A stretch of DNA of 42,307 nt from CAWBRT01 sp050015355 (GCA_050015355.1 JBEKBO010000068.1:1-42307), one strand, 5' to 3'; counted from the first letter of the stretch, positions 23,943 through 32,803 are shown. The notes: generated by a model not told the origin, from the letters alone. A program made the numbers and translations.

Positions 23943-24695
23943 TTACTTCGTCCGATAGATTGCCAATGGCGCCCAGGTCTGGCACACGGGCATCATTTCA
24001 ATCGCATTGATATTGACGCGCGAAGGCCTGGTGGCAGCCCAGTGCACGGAATCCGCAATGTCGTCGGAGCTGAGCGGAGCCGCGCCATCATAGACTTTTG
24101 CCGCTCGGTTCTGGTCGCCGTGGAAGCGGACCTGAGCGAACTCCGTGCCCGCCACCATGCCGGGAGCGATGTCGGTGACGCGCAGTGGCGTGCCAAACAG
24201 GTCGGCGCGCAGATTGCGCGAGAACTGCTGCACAAAAGCCTTTGAAGCGCCGTAGACGTTGCCTCCCGGATAAGGCCAGGCCCCGGCAGTAGAGCTGATG
24301 TTGACGATGTGCCCGCGCCCGCGCGCCACCATGCCGGGCAGCACGGCCTTGGTCAGATAGATCAGCCCCTTCACGTTGGTATCCACCATGCGGTCCCAGT
24401 CGTCGAGATCGGCGCGCTGCGCCGGTTCAAGTCCGAGGGCAAGCCCGGCGTTGTTGACCAGCACATCTATTTCCGCGAAGCCGGCGGGCAATCCGCTCAG
24501 CGCTCGCTCGACGGCGGCACGGTCGCGAATGTCCAAGATAAGCGGATGGACTTTATCCGCGCCCAGCTCTTGCGCTAGCGTGTTTAGCCGTTCGCCGCGC
24601 CGGGCAGCCGCGACAATTTTTGCGCCGTCTTTCGCAAAGCGCCGTGCAATCGCTGCTCCGAATCCAGCGGTCGCGCCTGTAACCAGTACGATCAT
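23943..24695 (-). CDS. YdfG-like short-chain dehydrogenase (3-hydroxy acid type)
   Basis: A 250-residue classical SDR. It has the cofactor motif TGATAGFG (6-13), NNAG (82-85), and the catalytic triad S136, Y149 and K153 (YGASK). AARRGERL after the second strand indicates NADP(H) preference. The C-terminal MPVCQTWAPLAIYR resembles YdfG, which oxidises L-allo-threonine, serine and 3-hydroxypropionate or reduces malonic semialdehyde. The frame is open for 47 codons upstream, but the ATG at 24695 begins the fold and has AGGAAGGTGG before it. It converges with the MFS gene, so it is not part of that operon. Confidence 0.88.
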   Translation of the reverse strand: MIVLVTGATAGFGAAIARRFAKDGAKIVAAARRGERLNTLAQELGADKVHPLILDIRDRAAVERALSGLPAGFAEIDVLVNNAGLALGLEPAQRADLDDWDRMVDTNVKGLIYLTKAVLPGMVARGRGHIVNISSTAGAWPYPGGNVYGASKAFVQQFSRNLRADLFGTPLRVTDIAPGMVAGTEFAQVRFHGDQNRAAKVYDGAAPLSSDDIADSVHWAATRPSRVNINAIEMMPVCQTWAPLAIYRTK

Positions 24696-25431
24696 TCCGT
24701 CCACCTTCCTACCCCGCGCAATCCGCAACGTCGTTGCGGGGCTGCAAATGTCCGGCCTTCGAGTTTCGTGCGCGCCAGCGCTCAGTGAAATCTCGTGGAC
24801 CGGGTACTCTATATTTCTACTAGAGTAGTGCATCACAAGTCGAATAGCTTAAGGGAGATGTCATTCTGAGCCGGAGCGACGAGCGCCTGTGGCCGGAGCA
24901 GCCAAGCTGCGTACCCTTCCACCCCAACAAGCCAACAACGGGCTTGTCGGGGACCCCGGTCCGACGTTGCGTTTGAGAAGCAAGAAGCTATTCGGGCGGA
25001 GGCGAAGAATCTATGTATTTCGGCACAGGAAAAATGCATAGATCCTTCGCTTCTCCACCCCAGCAACGGCAAAAGCGGCCGTCGTATTTCGGCACAGGAA
25101 AAATGCATAGATCCTTCGCTTCTCCACCCCAGCAACGGCAAAAGCGGCCGTCGCTAGGGACCCCGGCTCGCTCAGGATGACATCGAAAGAGGGCAACGCC
25201 GCCTTCCAATAACGGCTCATTTGTTTGACGCACTGCACTGGAGTCGGACGGAAAGCGGCAGTAGATAATTGCGCCCCGGCACGGCTGAAGGCGGAGCGCC
25301 GGGCGGATCGCCAACCAGCGGAATGCGCTCTATAAATGGGGGGGAATCGGGCGTAAAATTGAAATATAGAGCCAGTGCAGCCGCCGGAGATTTCTGGGCA
25401 GTTGTGTGCCTGGCGGGTCAGGGAGGATTCG
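24696..25431. repeat. Composite repeat block upstream of hyp operon
   Basis: A family C outer palindrome spans 24859-25182 (TGTCATTCTGAGCC to GCTCAGGATGACA). Inside are a family B copy at 24920-24959 and two exact-length 69-bp tandem units (25016-25084, 25085-25153), each with ATGCATAGATCCTTCGC and half of a CAGCAACGGC/GCGGCCGTCG palindrome. Beyond 25182 the sequence is unique up to hypC. Inverted arms CTCTATA (25328-25334) and TATAGAG (25365-25371), about 60-100 bp before hypC, may mark its control region. No convincing promoter was found. Confidence 0.75.
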
Positions 25432-25740
25432 ATGTGCCTCGCCGTGCCGGGAAAAGTGCTTGACTGTGATGAGAGCAGCGGTGTCCGTGAAGGCCGCGTG
25501 CAGTTTGCAGGGATTGTGCGCCGCGTGCGGCTGGATTTTGTGCCCGAGGCAGAGGTCGGCGATTACGTGATGGTGCACGTTGGTTTCGCGATCAGCCGCG
25601 TCGACGCCGAAGAAGCGGAGCGCACGCTTGCGTTGCTGTCCGAGATGGGAGCGCTGGCCGATGAGTTAGGGTCCCCGGAAGATGCAGCGGATGCGGCGGC
25701 AAAAGAGCCAGCACGCACGGATCGCTCCAAAGTGAACTAG
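25432..25740 (+). CDS. hypC: Hydrogenase maturation chaperone HypC
   Basis: A 102-residue HypC/HupF-family protein that carries the Fe(CN)2CO unit with HypD and delivers it to the hydrogenase large subunit. The start is fixed by the essential N-terminal MCLAVPGKV (Cys2), preceded by GGGAGG; the frame extends further upstream but this start is obligatory for function. An OB-like beta segment follows (VQFAGIVRRVRLDFVPEAEVGDYVMVHVGFAI). The C-terminal tail is somewhat longer than usual. First gene of hypCDEABF. Confidence 0.95.
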   Translation: MCLAVPGKVLDCDESSGVREGRVQFAGIVRRVRLDFVPEAEVGDYVMVHVGFAISRVDAEEAERTLALLSEMGALADELGSPEDAADAAAKEPARTDRSKVN

Positions 25741-25785
25741 AGAGATGAGCGGCGCGATTAGCAAGCTGCGGAGGAACGCGCCGAA

Positions 25786-25964
25786 GCCGGGGTCCCCGAC
25801 CAGCCCGCTGTTGGCTGGTTGGGGTGGAAGCCGGGGTCCCCGACCAGCCCGCTGTTGGCTGGTTGGGGTGGAAAGCCGGGGTCCCCGGCCAGCCCGCTGT
25901 TGGCTGGTTGGGGTGGAAAGCCGGGGTCCCCGGCACGCGCCGTTGTTGCGCGTGTTGGGGCCAG
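25786..25964. repeat. Four tandem palindromes between hypC and hypD
   Basis: Units begin at 25786, 25830, 25875 and 25920 (44-45 bp each). All start GCCGGGGTCCCCG and end near TTGGGGTGGAA; units 1-3 have CCAGCC/GGCTGG arms and unit 4 has CACGCGC/GCGCGTG arms. They are family B in inverted orientation. They separate hypC from hypD, which otherwise would be tightly coupled, and end 10 bp before the hypD start. Confidence 0.9.
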
Positions 25965-25973
25965 AGAGACCTC

Positions 25974-27071
25974 GTGAAGTATATCGACGAGTATCGAGAT
26001 CATCGCATCGCCCACGCGCTGGCTGCTGAAATCTCCAGCCGCGCCAGCCGTAAGTGGGTGTTGATGGAGATCTGCGGCGGGCAGACGCACACCATCATGC
26101 GCTACGGTCTCGACGAGTTGCTCGGCGACAATATCGAACTGGTGCACGGCCCTGGTTGCCCCGTCTGTGTCACTCCCCTGGAGACGATCGACAAGGCCAT
26201 CGAACTCGCATCGCTTCCCGATGTCACGCTGGTTTCCTACGGCGACATGCTGCGGGTTCCGGGCTCGCGCTCGGACCTGTTCCAGGCCAAAGCCAAAGGC
26301 GGCGATGTGCGCGTTGCGTACACTCCGCTGGAGGCGCTGAAAATCGCGCGGGCGCATCCCGAGCGCCGCGTCGTGTTTCTCGCTATCGGCTTCGAGACCA
26401 CGGCTCCGGCCAATGCCATGGCTGCATGGCAGGCCAGGCACGAAGGCTTGCGAAACTTTTCCATGCTCGTTTCGCAGGTGCTCGTTCCCCCGGCGATTCG
26501 CGCCTTGATGAGCTCGCCTGCGAATCGCGTTCAAGGTTTCATCGCCCCGGGGCACGTGTGTACGGTGATGGGATGCGAGGAATACGAGGCGCTGGCGCGC
26601 GACTTCCACGTGCCGTTCGTCGTCGCCGGTTTCGAGCCCGTGGACCTGCTTCAGGCGGTGCTGCTGCTGGTGAAGCAACTTGAGGCCGGAACGGCGCAGC
26701 TCGAGAATCAGTACGCGCGCTCGGTTCAGGCCCGTGGCAACCCCGCCGCCCGCAAGATCATGCAGGACGTTTTTGAGATCGCCGACCAGAAGTGGCGCGG
26801 ACTCGGCACGATTCCCGCCAGCGGCCTGCGGCTACGCGAGGCGTACGCGGATTACGATGCGGTGAGGATTTTTGGGCTGGCCGACATCACGGTGGAAGAG
26901 CCCGCCGAGTGCATCAGCGCGCAGGTGCTGCAAGGATTGAAGAAACCGACAGACTGCTCAGCCTTTGGCTTGCGATGCATGCCGGAGAATCCGCTCGGCG
27001 CGCCTATGGTTTCCAGCGAGGGCGCGTGCGCCGCCTATTACCATTACCGGCGGCATACGGCGAACACTTAG
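25974..27071 (+). CDS. hypD: Hydrogenase maturation Fe-S protein HypD
   Basis: A 365-residue HypD, the scaffold on which Fe(CN)2CO is assembled. The conserved motifs are all present: CGGQTHTIMRYG (C34 onward), GPGCPVCVTP (C62, C65), GFETTAPA, PGHVCTVMG, and the C-terminal [4Fe-4S] region DCSAFGLRCMPENPLGAPM followed by SSEGACAAYYHYRR. The GTG at 25974 starts at the usual family N-terminus; the frame extends upstream only through repeat sequence. The Shine-Dalgarno (GAGAGA) is weak, perhaps because the repeat block sits directly before it. Confidence 0.95.
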   Translation: MKYIDEYRDHRIAHALAAEISSRASRKWVLMEICGGQTHTIMRYGLDELLGDNIELVHGPGCPVCVTPLETIDKAIELASLPDVTLVSYGDMLRVPGSRSDLFQAKAKGGDVRVAYTPLEALKIARAHPERRVVFLAIGFETTAPANAMAAWQARHEGLRNFSMLVSQVLVPPAIRALMSSPANRVQGFIAPGHVCTVMGCEEYEALARDFHVPFVVAGFEPVDLLQAVLLLVKQLEAGTAQLENQYARSVQARGNPAARKIMQDVFEIADQKWRGLGTIPASGLRLREAYADYDAVRIFGLADITVEEPAECISAQVLQGLKKPTDCSAFGLRCMPENPLGAPMVSSEGACAAYYHYRRHTANT

Positions 27072-27374
27072 CAGGCTGTGGCAGGGTAGACCACTAGTGT
27101 GGTGTCCGGAGGTTCGTGCAATAAATGTTTAGGGGTGTCATTCTGAGCGACCGAAGGCGAGCGAAGAATCTGCTTTTGTTTTCGATGTGCGAGAAAAGCA
27201 GATCCTTCGCTCCTTCACCCCAGCAACGGCAAAAACGACCGTCGCCGGGGACCCTGGCTGCGCTCAGGATGACACTCACAAAGTGTGTTTAGTTATGCGA
27301 CGCATTCTGGGGCACCCTCCGCTACGCGCGAAAGCGGCCAGCGGGAAGCCCGGGGCGTGGAGCCGGGTAGACCA
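27072..27374. repeat. Composite repeat between hypD and hypE
   Basis: 27136-27274 is a family C element: outer arms TGTCATTCTGAGCGA and CGCTCAGGATGACA, an inner pair AATCTGCTTTT and AAAAGCAGATCC, and a family B palindrome (CACCCCAGCAACGGC, GACCGTCGCCGGGGACCC) in the right half. It has the same build as 32672-32803. The last 100 bp before hypE are GC-rich with no clear signal. Confidence 0.8.
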
Positions 27375-28475
27375 GTGGACGAGACGAAAACAATCGCCGG
27401 AATCATCTGTCCAACGCCGTTGCCCGTCAAGGATACGGTGGTGCTCGGCCATGGCAGCGGCGGAAAGTTGAGCGCCGAGCTGGTGCGCTCCATCTTCCTG
27501 CCGGCCTTTCAGAATCCGGCGTTGGCCAAGCTCAACGACCAGGCCGTGCTGAACGTGAACGGAACGCGGCTGGCATTCACCACCGATTCTTTCGTGGTCA
27601 AGCCGCTTTTTTTCCCGGGCGGAAACATCGGTTCGTTGGCCGTACACGGCACCATCAACGATCTCGCGATGTGTGGCGCGCGCCCGCTGTTCCTGAGCGT
27701 TGCCTTCATTCTGGAGGAAGGCTTTTTGCTCAACGAGCTGCGCCGGGTGGTTGATTCGCTTAGCCAGGCGGCTGCCGATGCGGATGTGCAAGTGGTGACG
27801 GGCGACACCAAGGTCGTCGAGAAGGGAAGCGGCGATCAGCTCTTCATCAACACCACCGGAATTGGGCTGGTGCCGGAAGGGCTCGAACTTTCCGCCGATC
27901 AGGCGCGGCCGGGCGACAAGATATTGCTCAGCGGATATATCGGCGACCACGGCATTGCCATTCTCGCGCAACGCGAGGGACTCGAGTTCGAGTCGCCAAT
28001 CCAGAGCGACAGTGCGGCTCTGCACGGCTTGGTGGCGGAGATGATCGAGGCGAGTGCCGGGATTCCACGGGCTGCAGGTGAGGCGCGCCATCCGAGAGGT
28101 ACGATTCGCTGCATGCGCGACCCCACGCGCGGCGGTCTGTCGAGCGCGCTCAACGAAATTGCGGAGCAGTCAAAGGTAGGCATCCAGATCGAAGAGTCCG
28201 CGATTCCAATCCGCGAAGAGGTACGCGGCGCTTGCGAGATGCTCGGGCTTGATCCGCTTTACGTAGCCAACGAGGGCAAACTGATCGCCATCGTCGAAGC
28301 CGGAGCGGCAGAGCCGATTTTGCAGGCCATGCGACGCCACCCTCTGGGCAGAGAATCGCGCCTGATAGGAACGGTCACGGAGCGTTCACCCGGAACGGTC
28401 ATCATGCGGACTGCGCTGGGCACGAGCCGCATTGTCGATATGCTGGCGGGCGATCAGTTGCCGCGGATCTGTTGA
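27375..28475 (+). CDS. hypE: Hydrogenase maturation protein HypE (cyanide synthesis)
   Basis: A 366-residue PurM/SelD-like ATPase that dehydrates the thiocarbamoylated C-terminal Cys to thiocyanate, the cyanide donor. It has GHGSGGKLSAELV near the N-terminus, DDQ-like LNDQAVL, the ATP-binding VVTGDTKVVEKG, RDPTRGGLSSALNEIA, and ends in PRIC with the essential last Cys. The GTG at 27375 is chosen because it begins the family-type N-terminus; 30 more in-frame codons upstream are not conserved. Ribosome-binding site weak. Confidence 0.94.
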   Translation: MDETKTIAGIICPTPLPVKDTVVLGHGSGGKLSAELVRSIFLPAFQNPALAKLNDQAVLNVNGTRLAFTTDSFVVKPLFFPGGNIGSLAVHGTINDLAMCGARPLFLSVAFILEEGFLLNELRRVVDSLSQAAADADVQVVTGDTKVVEKGSGDQLFINTTGIGLVPEGLELSADQARPGDKILLSGYIGDHGIAILAQREGLEFESPIQSDSAALHGLVAEMIEASAGIPRAAGEARHPRGTIRCMRDPTRGGLSSALNEIAEQSKVGIQIEESAIPIREEVRGACEMLGLDPLYVANEGKLIAIVEAGAAEPILQAMRRHPLGRESRLIGTVTERSPGTVIMRTALGTSRIVDMLAGDQLPRIC

Positions 28476-28482
28476 GGGCCTG

Positions 28483-28509
28483 ATGCACGAAATGGGAATC
28501 GCCCGGTAG
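28483..28509 (+). other. Duplicated hypA start (8-codon mini-ORF)
   Basis: An ATG at 28483 reads MHEMGIAR and then TAG. The first 21 nt match the true hypA start 33 nt later at 19 of 21 positions, in the same frame. MHEMGIA is the more canonical HypA N-terminus; the gene itself reads MHEMVIA. Either a remnant of a duplication or a small translated element that couples hypE (stop 28475) to hypA. Confidence 0.6.
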
Positions 28510-28515
28510 GTCATC

Positions 28516-28893
28516 ATGCACGAAATGGTAATAGCCTGCTCGATTCTGGACGCGGTGGCTAAGGAAGCGCAGCGCCATCCCGGAGCTCGCGCTACGAAGG
28601 TCGGCGTAAGGATTGGCGAGCTGGCGGCGATTGATCCCGAGGCGTTGCGCTTTTGCTTTGAGGTGATGGTGAAGGGCACGGAGCAGGACGGCTTGCAACT
28701 GGAAATCGATCGGGTGCCGCGCCAACACCAGTGCGCTGACTGCAAAGAAGAATTCGTGATCCGCGATTACGATTTTCGCTGTCCGCGCTGCGGTACGGTG
28801 AGCGTGGACTTCGCGTCCGGAGACGAATTGGAATTGACGTTTGTGGAGGTGTCGGAAGATGAATCGAGTTCCGCTGGAACGAAAAGTACTTAG
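28516..28893 (+). CDS. hypA: Nickel-insertion metallochaperone HypA
   Basis: A 125-residue HypA that delivers nickel to the hydrogenase precursor together with HypB. The N-terminal MHEMVIA gives the nickel ligand His2 next to Glu3. The zinc site is formed by CADC (C73, C76) and CPRC (C89, C92). Length is slightly above the usual 113-118 because of a short acidic/Ser tail. The start at 28516 is set by the His2 requirement. The gene overlaps hypB by 35 bp. Confidence 0.95.
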   Translation: MHEMVIACSILDAVAKEAQRHPGARATKVGVRIGELAAIDPEALRFCFEVMVKGTEQDGLQLEIDRVPRQHQCADCKEEFVIRDYDFRCPRCGTVSVDFASGDELELTFVEVSEDESSSAGTKST

Positions 28894-29575
28894 CGAAAAC
28901 GACAAGCTTGCCGCCGAGTTGCGGGCGCGCTTTCACGAACACGGAATTCTTTGTCTCAATATCATCAGCTCGCCCGGCTCAGGCAAGACCAGCTTGCTGG
29001 AGCGTACGCTGGAAAGTCTTCCTCGCGAAACGCGCGTGGCCGTGCTGACCGGCGACATTCAGACCGAGAATGACGCCAATCGCCTGAAGCGCGCCGGCTT
29101 TCCGGTGAAGCAGATTACGACCGGCGGCACCTGTCACCTCGACGCGCGCATGATCGACAAGCATCTCGCCGGGTGGCGGCTGGAAGATATCGACTTGCTG
29201 CTGATCGAGAATGTGGGCAACCTGGTCTGCCCGTCAAGTTACGACCTGGGCGAAGAGGCGAAGGTCGTGCTGCTGAGCGTGACCGAAGGCGAAGACAAGC
29301 CGCTCAAGTATCCGTCTATCTTTTTCAAGTCGGAGTTGATGGTGCTGAACAAGATGGACCTCCTGCCCTACGTTCCGTTCGATGTTGCGGCGGCCGAGGA
29401 GAATGCGCGCAAGGTGCATCCGGGCATGGAGATCGTGCGGGTTTCCTGTACCACTCGCGAGGGCATTGACGCCTGGCTCGCCTGGATCGAGCGGCGCCGG
29501 CAGTCGGCACGGGCCGCGGCAGCCGTTGCCGGCGAGACGCTGGTCGCCTCCCCTGGTGCGGAGCTGGGTTCCTGA
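28859..29575 (+). CDS. hypB: Nickel-insertion GTPase HypB
   Basis: A 238-residue SIMIBI-class GTPase for nickel insertion. The P-loop is SSPGSGKTS (about 37-45), followed by TGDIQTENDA, the switch segment ENVGNLVCPSSYDLGE and NKMDL for guanine recognition. CHLD (in TGGTCHLDA) provides the metal-site Cys-His region. The N-terminus has no His-rich nickel-storage stretch and no CxxCGC motif, so this is the minimal form. The ATG at 28859 lies inside hypA (35-bp overlap). hypF follows after 6 bp. Confidence 0.95.
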   Translation: MNRVPLERKVLSENDKLAAELRARFHEHGILCLNIISSPGSGKTSLLERTLESLPRETRVAVLTGDIQTENDANRLKRAGFPVKQITTGGTCHLDARMIDKHLAGWRLEDIDLLLIENVGNLVCPSSYDLGEEAKVVLLSVTEGEDKPLKYPSIFFKSELMVLNKMDLLPYVPFDVAAAEENARKVHPGMEIVRVSCTTREGIDAWLAWIERRRQSARAAAAVAGETLVASPGAELGS

Positions 29576-29581
29576 GGCGCA

Positions 29582-31861
29582 ATGATCATCCGCAAGCGGA
29601 TCGATCTCGAAGGCATTGTTCAGGGAGTCGGATTCCGTCCCTACGTCTTCCGGCTGGCCACGGAGAGAAAGCTCGCTGGAGTCATCAGCAATACTTCTTC
29701 CGGCGTAACTGTTGAGGTCGAGGGCTCGGCCGAGGTGGTCGACGAGTTCGTCTCGCGTCTGCCGCAGGAGCCGCCGCCGCTGGCACGCATCATCCAGCTC
29801 GACGTCATGGTCATTCCGTGCCGTGGCGAATCGGACTTTCGAATTCTGCCGAGCCGCAGAGACGCGCATGTGCAGACGCTGATCTCGGCGGACGTGGCCA
29901 CCTGCGCCGATTGCCTTGGCGAACTCTTCGACCCCGCGGACAGGCGACATGGCTACCCCTTCATCAATTGCACCAACTGCGGTCCGCGTTTCACGATCGT
30001 CCGCGACATCCCCTACGACCGGCCATATACCTCGATGGCGGAGTTCCAGATGTGCGCGGAGTGTCAAAGCGAGTATGACGATCCCCTGAACCGCCGCTTC
30101 CACGCGCAGCCCAACGCATGCTGGCGCTGCGGTCCGCAGTTGGAATTGCTGGACAATAGCGGAATCCGCATCGAATGCGCCGATCCGCTTGCCGCAACCG
30201 CCGAGCTCATCATCGCGGGACGAGTGGCCGCCGTCAAAGGCCTGGGCGGCTTTCATCTGGCGGCGGACGCGACCAATGCGGAAGCGGTGCGCCGATTGCG
30301 CGAGCGCAAGCACAGAGTGGAGAAACCTTTCGCGGTCATGGTTCCGGATCTGGCCACCGTTGAAGATTTCTGCGAGATCGACGCAGTATCGCGGCAGCTA
30401 CTCACTTCGGTACAGCGGCCCATAGTGCTGCTGCCGTGGAAGCGGCCGAGCGCAATCGCCGGCGAGGTGGCGCCTGGCAACAACTATCTTGGTCTGTTTC
30501 TGCCATACACGCCGCTGCATCATCTTCTATTCGCCAAGACCGGAGCCCGCGCCCTGGTGATGACGAGCGCCAATCTCAGCGAAGAGCCGATCGTGATCGG
30601 CAATGGGGAAGCTGTTGAACGGCTGAAGCAACTGGCCGACTGCCTGCTGGTGCACAACCGCGAAATACTGTTGCGTTGCGACGATTCGGTGATGCGAGTT
30701 TACGGCGGACGCCCGCGCCAGCTTCGCCGCTCGCGCGGATTTGTGCCGGTCCCGGTGTTCCTTCACCGGGCAGTGCCTTCCATCCTGGCGGTTGGCGGCG
30801 AACTGAAGAACACGATTTGCGTCACCAAGGGCAAGCACGCATTCCTCAGCCAGCATATCGGCGACTTGGAGAACTTTGAATCGTACCGCTTCTTCGAGGA
30901 AGCGATTGCCCATCTGCGCAAGATTCTGCAGATCGAGCCGGCGATTGTGGCTTACGATCTGCACCCCGACTACTTTTGCACTCGCTGGGCTCTGCAACAG
31001 CAGGGAATGGAACTGGTCGGAGTTCAGCATCATCATGCGCACATCGCCAGTTGCATGGCGGAGCATCATCTGGAAGGCCGCGTCATAGGCTTTGCCCTGG
31101 ACGGTACCGGATATGGCACCGATGGCCGCATTTGGGGCGGCGAAGTGATGGTTGCGGGCTATGAGGATTTTCGCCGGGCCGCACACTTCGACTATGTCAA
31201 GCTGCCGGGAGGCGCTGCCGCTATCCGCGAGCCTTGGCGAATGGCCGTCAGCTATCTGGCTCATCACTTCGGTCCGGAGTGCGCGGAGCTCGACATCCCT
31301 TTCGTGCGCGGCCTTGACCGGCGCAAGCTGAAACTGCTGCTGAACATGATGGAGCGCAACGTCAATTCGCCGCTCACGTCCAGTTGCGGACGGCTGTTCG
31401 ATGCCGTGGCCGCTCTAGCCGGAGTCCGCCAGGTTGTGAATTACGAAGCGCAAGCGGCCATCGAGTTGGAGAATGTAATCGCCGAACCGGCCGGCGAGGA
31501 AGCTTATCAGTTGGAGCTGACGCCCAGCGGCGACGGTCCCCTGATTATTGATACCAAACCGTTGTTCGCCGAACTGCTCGATGATCTTCGCCGCCGGGCG
31601 CCGGTGCCGATGATCAGCGCAAAATTTCACCGGGGACTGGTAGAGGTGTTTGCCCGCATTGCTCAGCATATCCGCGAACGCGAGAGCCTGAATCGCGTCT
31701 GCCTGAGCGGAGGCACATTCCAGAATCGCTTCCTGGCTGAGCATTTGCAACAGCGGCTCGCTGGGCTTTCCTTCGAGGTGTTTGCGCACTCCGAGGTTCC
31801 CGCCGGCGACGGCGGACTGAGCCTGGGACAGGCCCTGGTGGCGGCGCATCGGGCACGGTAA
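29582..31861 (+). CDS. hypF: Carbamoyltransferase HypF
   Basis: A 759-residue HypF, which makes the carbamoyl group for the cyanide ligands from carbamoyl phosphate and ATP. Domains in order: acylphosphatase (1-90, IVQGVGFRPYVF with the catalytic Arg), two zinc fingers (C108/C111 with C130/C133, and C158/C161 with C180/C183), a YrdC-like domain (about 205-390), and a Kae1-like domain with VQHHHAHIASCMAEH and FALDGTGYGTDG. The length is normal. It is the last gene of the hyp operon. A family D repeat follows. Confidence 0.96.
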   Translation: MIIRKRIDLEGIVQGVGFRPYVFRLATERKLAGVISNTSSGVTVEVEGSAEVVDEFVSRLPQEPPPLARIIQLDVMVIPCRGESDFRILPSRRDAHVQTLISADVATCADCLGELFDPADRRHGYPFINCTNCGPRFTIVRDIPYDRPYTSMAEFQMCAECQSEYDDPLNRRFHAQPNACWRCGPQLELLDNSGIRIECADPLAATAELIIAGRVAAVKGLGGFHLAADATNAEAVRRLRERKHRVEKPFAVMVPDLATVEDFCEIDAVSRQLLTSVQRPIVLLPWKRPSAIAGEVAPGNNYLGLFLPYTPLHHLLFAKTGARALVMTSANLSEEPIVIGNGEAVERLKQLADCLLVHNREILLRCDDSVMRVYGGRPRQLRRSRGFVPVPVFLHRAVPSILAVGGELKNTICVTKGKHAFLSQHIGDLENFESYRFFEEAIAHLRKILQIEPAIVAYDLHPDYFCTRWALQQQGMELVGVQHHHAHIASCMAEHHLEGRVIGFALDGTGYGTDGRIWGGEVMVAGYEDFRRAAHFDYVKLPGGAAAIREPWRMAVSYLAHHFGPECAELDIPFVRGLDRRKLKLLLNMMERNVNSPLTSSCGRLFDAVAALAGVRQVVNYEAQAAIELENVIAEPAGEEAYQLELTPSGDGPLIIDTKPLFAELLDDLRRRAPVPMISAKFHRGLVEVFARIAQHIRERESLNRVCLSGGTFQNRFLAEHLQQRLAGLSFEVFAHSEVPAGDGGLSLGQALVAAHRAR

Positions 31862-31904
31862 CGTAGTACGAGCTTCAGCGGCAGGTATATCGGACATATC
31901 AGAC

Positions 31905-32059
31905 TGTCATGGCGAGCGAAGTCGAGCCACCTTTTGTTTCTGCTGCCAAAACAAAGGGTGGCTCCACTCCGCGCCCGCATAGCCTCTTGTTTATCGAGCG
32001 CAATGTCGGGAGGTTGGCTGCTCCGGCCACACGCGCTCGGCGCTCCGGTCGCCATGACA
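31905..32059. repeat. Dispersed repeat, family D, copy 2
   Basis: Arms TGTCATGGCGAGCGAAG and GGTCGCCATGACA enclose the CCACCTTTTGTTT/AAACAAAGGGTGG pair found at 13366-13456 plus an extra 65 bp shared with 15781-15863. It lies between the convergent hypF and protease genes. Confidence 0.85.
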
Positions 32060-32117
32060 TTCCCTTGGGATTTTCGGATACACCAATAAGGGAATTGCGC
32101 TGGCATAGTGGCGAGCT

Positions 32118-32597
32118 TCAGCGGCGCAACGTGGTGGAGAGGATTTCGGAATCAAGTTTGTCCGAGGTGGCGAACGACGCAATTGCCTCGGCGGCTTTGG
32201 CTGCGGCTTGCTGCACTTCCTGGCCGATTTCAGGTCCGTGGTGGAAGCTGCGCGCGGTGGCCGTGATCAACGTGGCCGGAGGCGCCTGTCCATAAATGGC
32301 CTGCGACAGTGCCAGCAGGCTGCCCGGCTCGAAATGATGCATTCCGGAAGATGACAGATCGCAATGCTCGACCGGCGTTGCGCGGAGAGTTCCGGGTTGG
32401 TCGCCAGCCACGGCATCGAGAAAAATTGCGTGGCTGCTGATAGAAAGCAAGGCAGCCAGTTCCGGATTCAATTGGTGAGAGACGATGACTTCAACCCCAG
32501 GAATCTGGCGCTTCTCGACATAACCTGCCGCGAGGGCGCCGAACCCGTCGTCGCCTCGCAACGGGTTGCCATAGCCGATTACGAGAATTCGCTGCAC
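32118..32597 (-). CDS. [NiFe]-hydrogenase maturation protease (HoxW/HycI family)
   Basis: A 159-residue endopeptidase of the HybD/HycI/HoxW family. It removes the C-terminal peptide of the large subunit after nickel insertion. GYGNPLRGDDGFG (8-20) contains the acidic nickel ligand; FLDAVAG (D56) and MHHFEPGSL (H82/H83) give the other two expected ligands. It lies downstream of hoxH on the same strand, separated by a 130-bp composite repeat, and its target is very likely the 25-residue extension of HoxH. Confidence 0.9.
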   Translation of the reverse strand: MQRILVIGYGNPLRGDDGFGALAAGYVEKRQIPGVEVIVSHQLNPELAALLSISSHAIFLDAVAGDQPGTLRATPVEHCDLSSSGMHHFEPGSLLALSQAIYGQAPPATLITATARSFHHGPEIGQEVQQAAAKAAEAIASFATSDKLDSEILSTTLRR

Positions 32598-32671
32598 CGG
32601 GTTCCTTTTCCCCGCGAGGACCAGCCCACCCTAGTGTCGCGTCCCAGAAGTTTGCGCAACAACTATTGAAG

Positions 32672-32803
32672 TGTCATTCTGAGCGAGCGCAGCGAGCGAA
32701 GGATCTATGTATTTGATTCGTAATACATAGATCCTTCGCTTCCCCCACCCCAGCAACGGCAAAAGCGGCCGTCGCCGGGGACCCCGGCTCGCTCAGGATG
32801 ACA
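32672..32803. repeat. Composite nested palindrome (family C with family B inside)
   Basis: Outer arms TGTCATTCTGAGCGAGC and GCTCGCTCAGGATGACA; a second pair GAAGGATCTATGTATT and AATACATAGATCCTTCGC; and, between the second pair and the right outer arm, a family B palindrome (CACCCCAGCAACGGC, loop, GCGGCCGTCGCCGGGGACCCCGG). It is the clearest full copy of the composite element in the window and separates hoxH from the protease gene. Confidence 0.9.

Noticed and set aside
25396..25412. GG-N10-GC spacing before hypC as a possible sigma-54 promoter
   Set aside because: Only about half of the consensus positions match, and the start would fall in or next to the ribosome-binding site.
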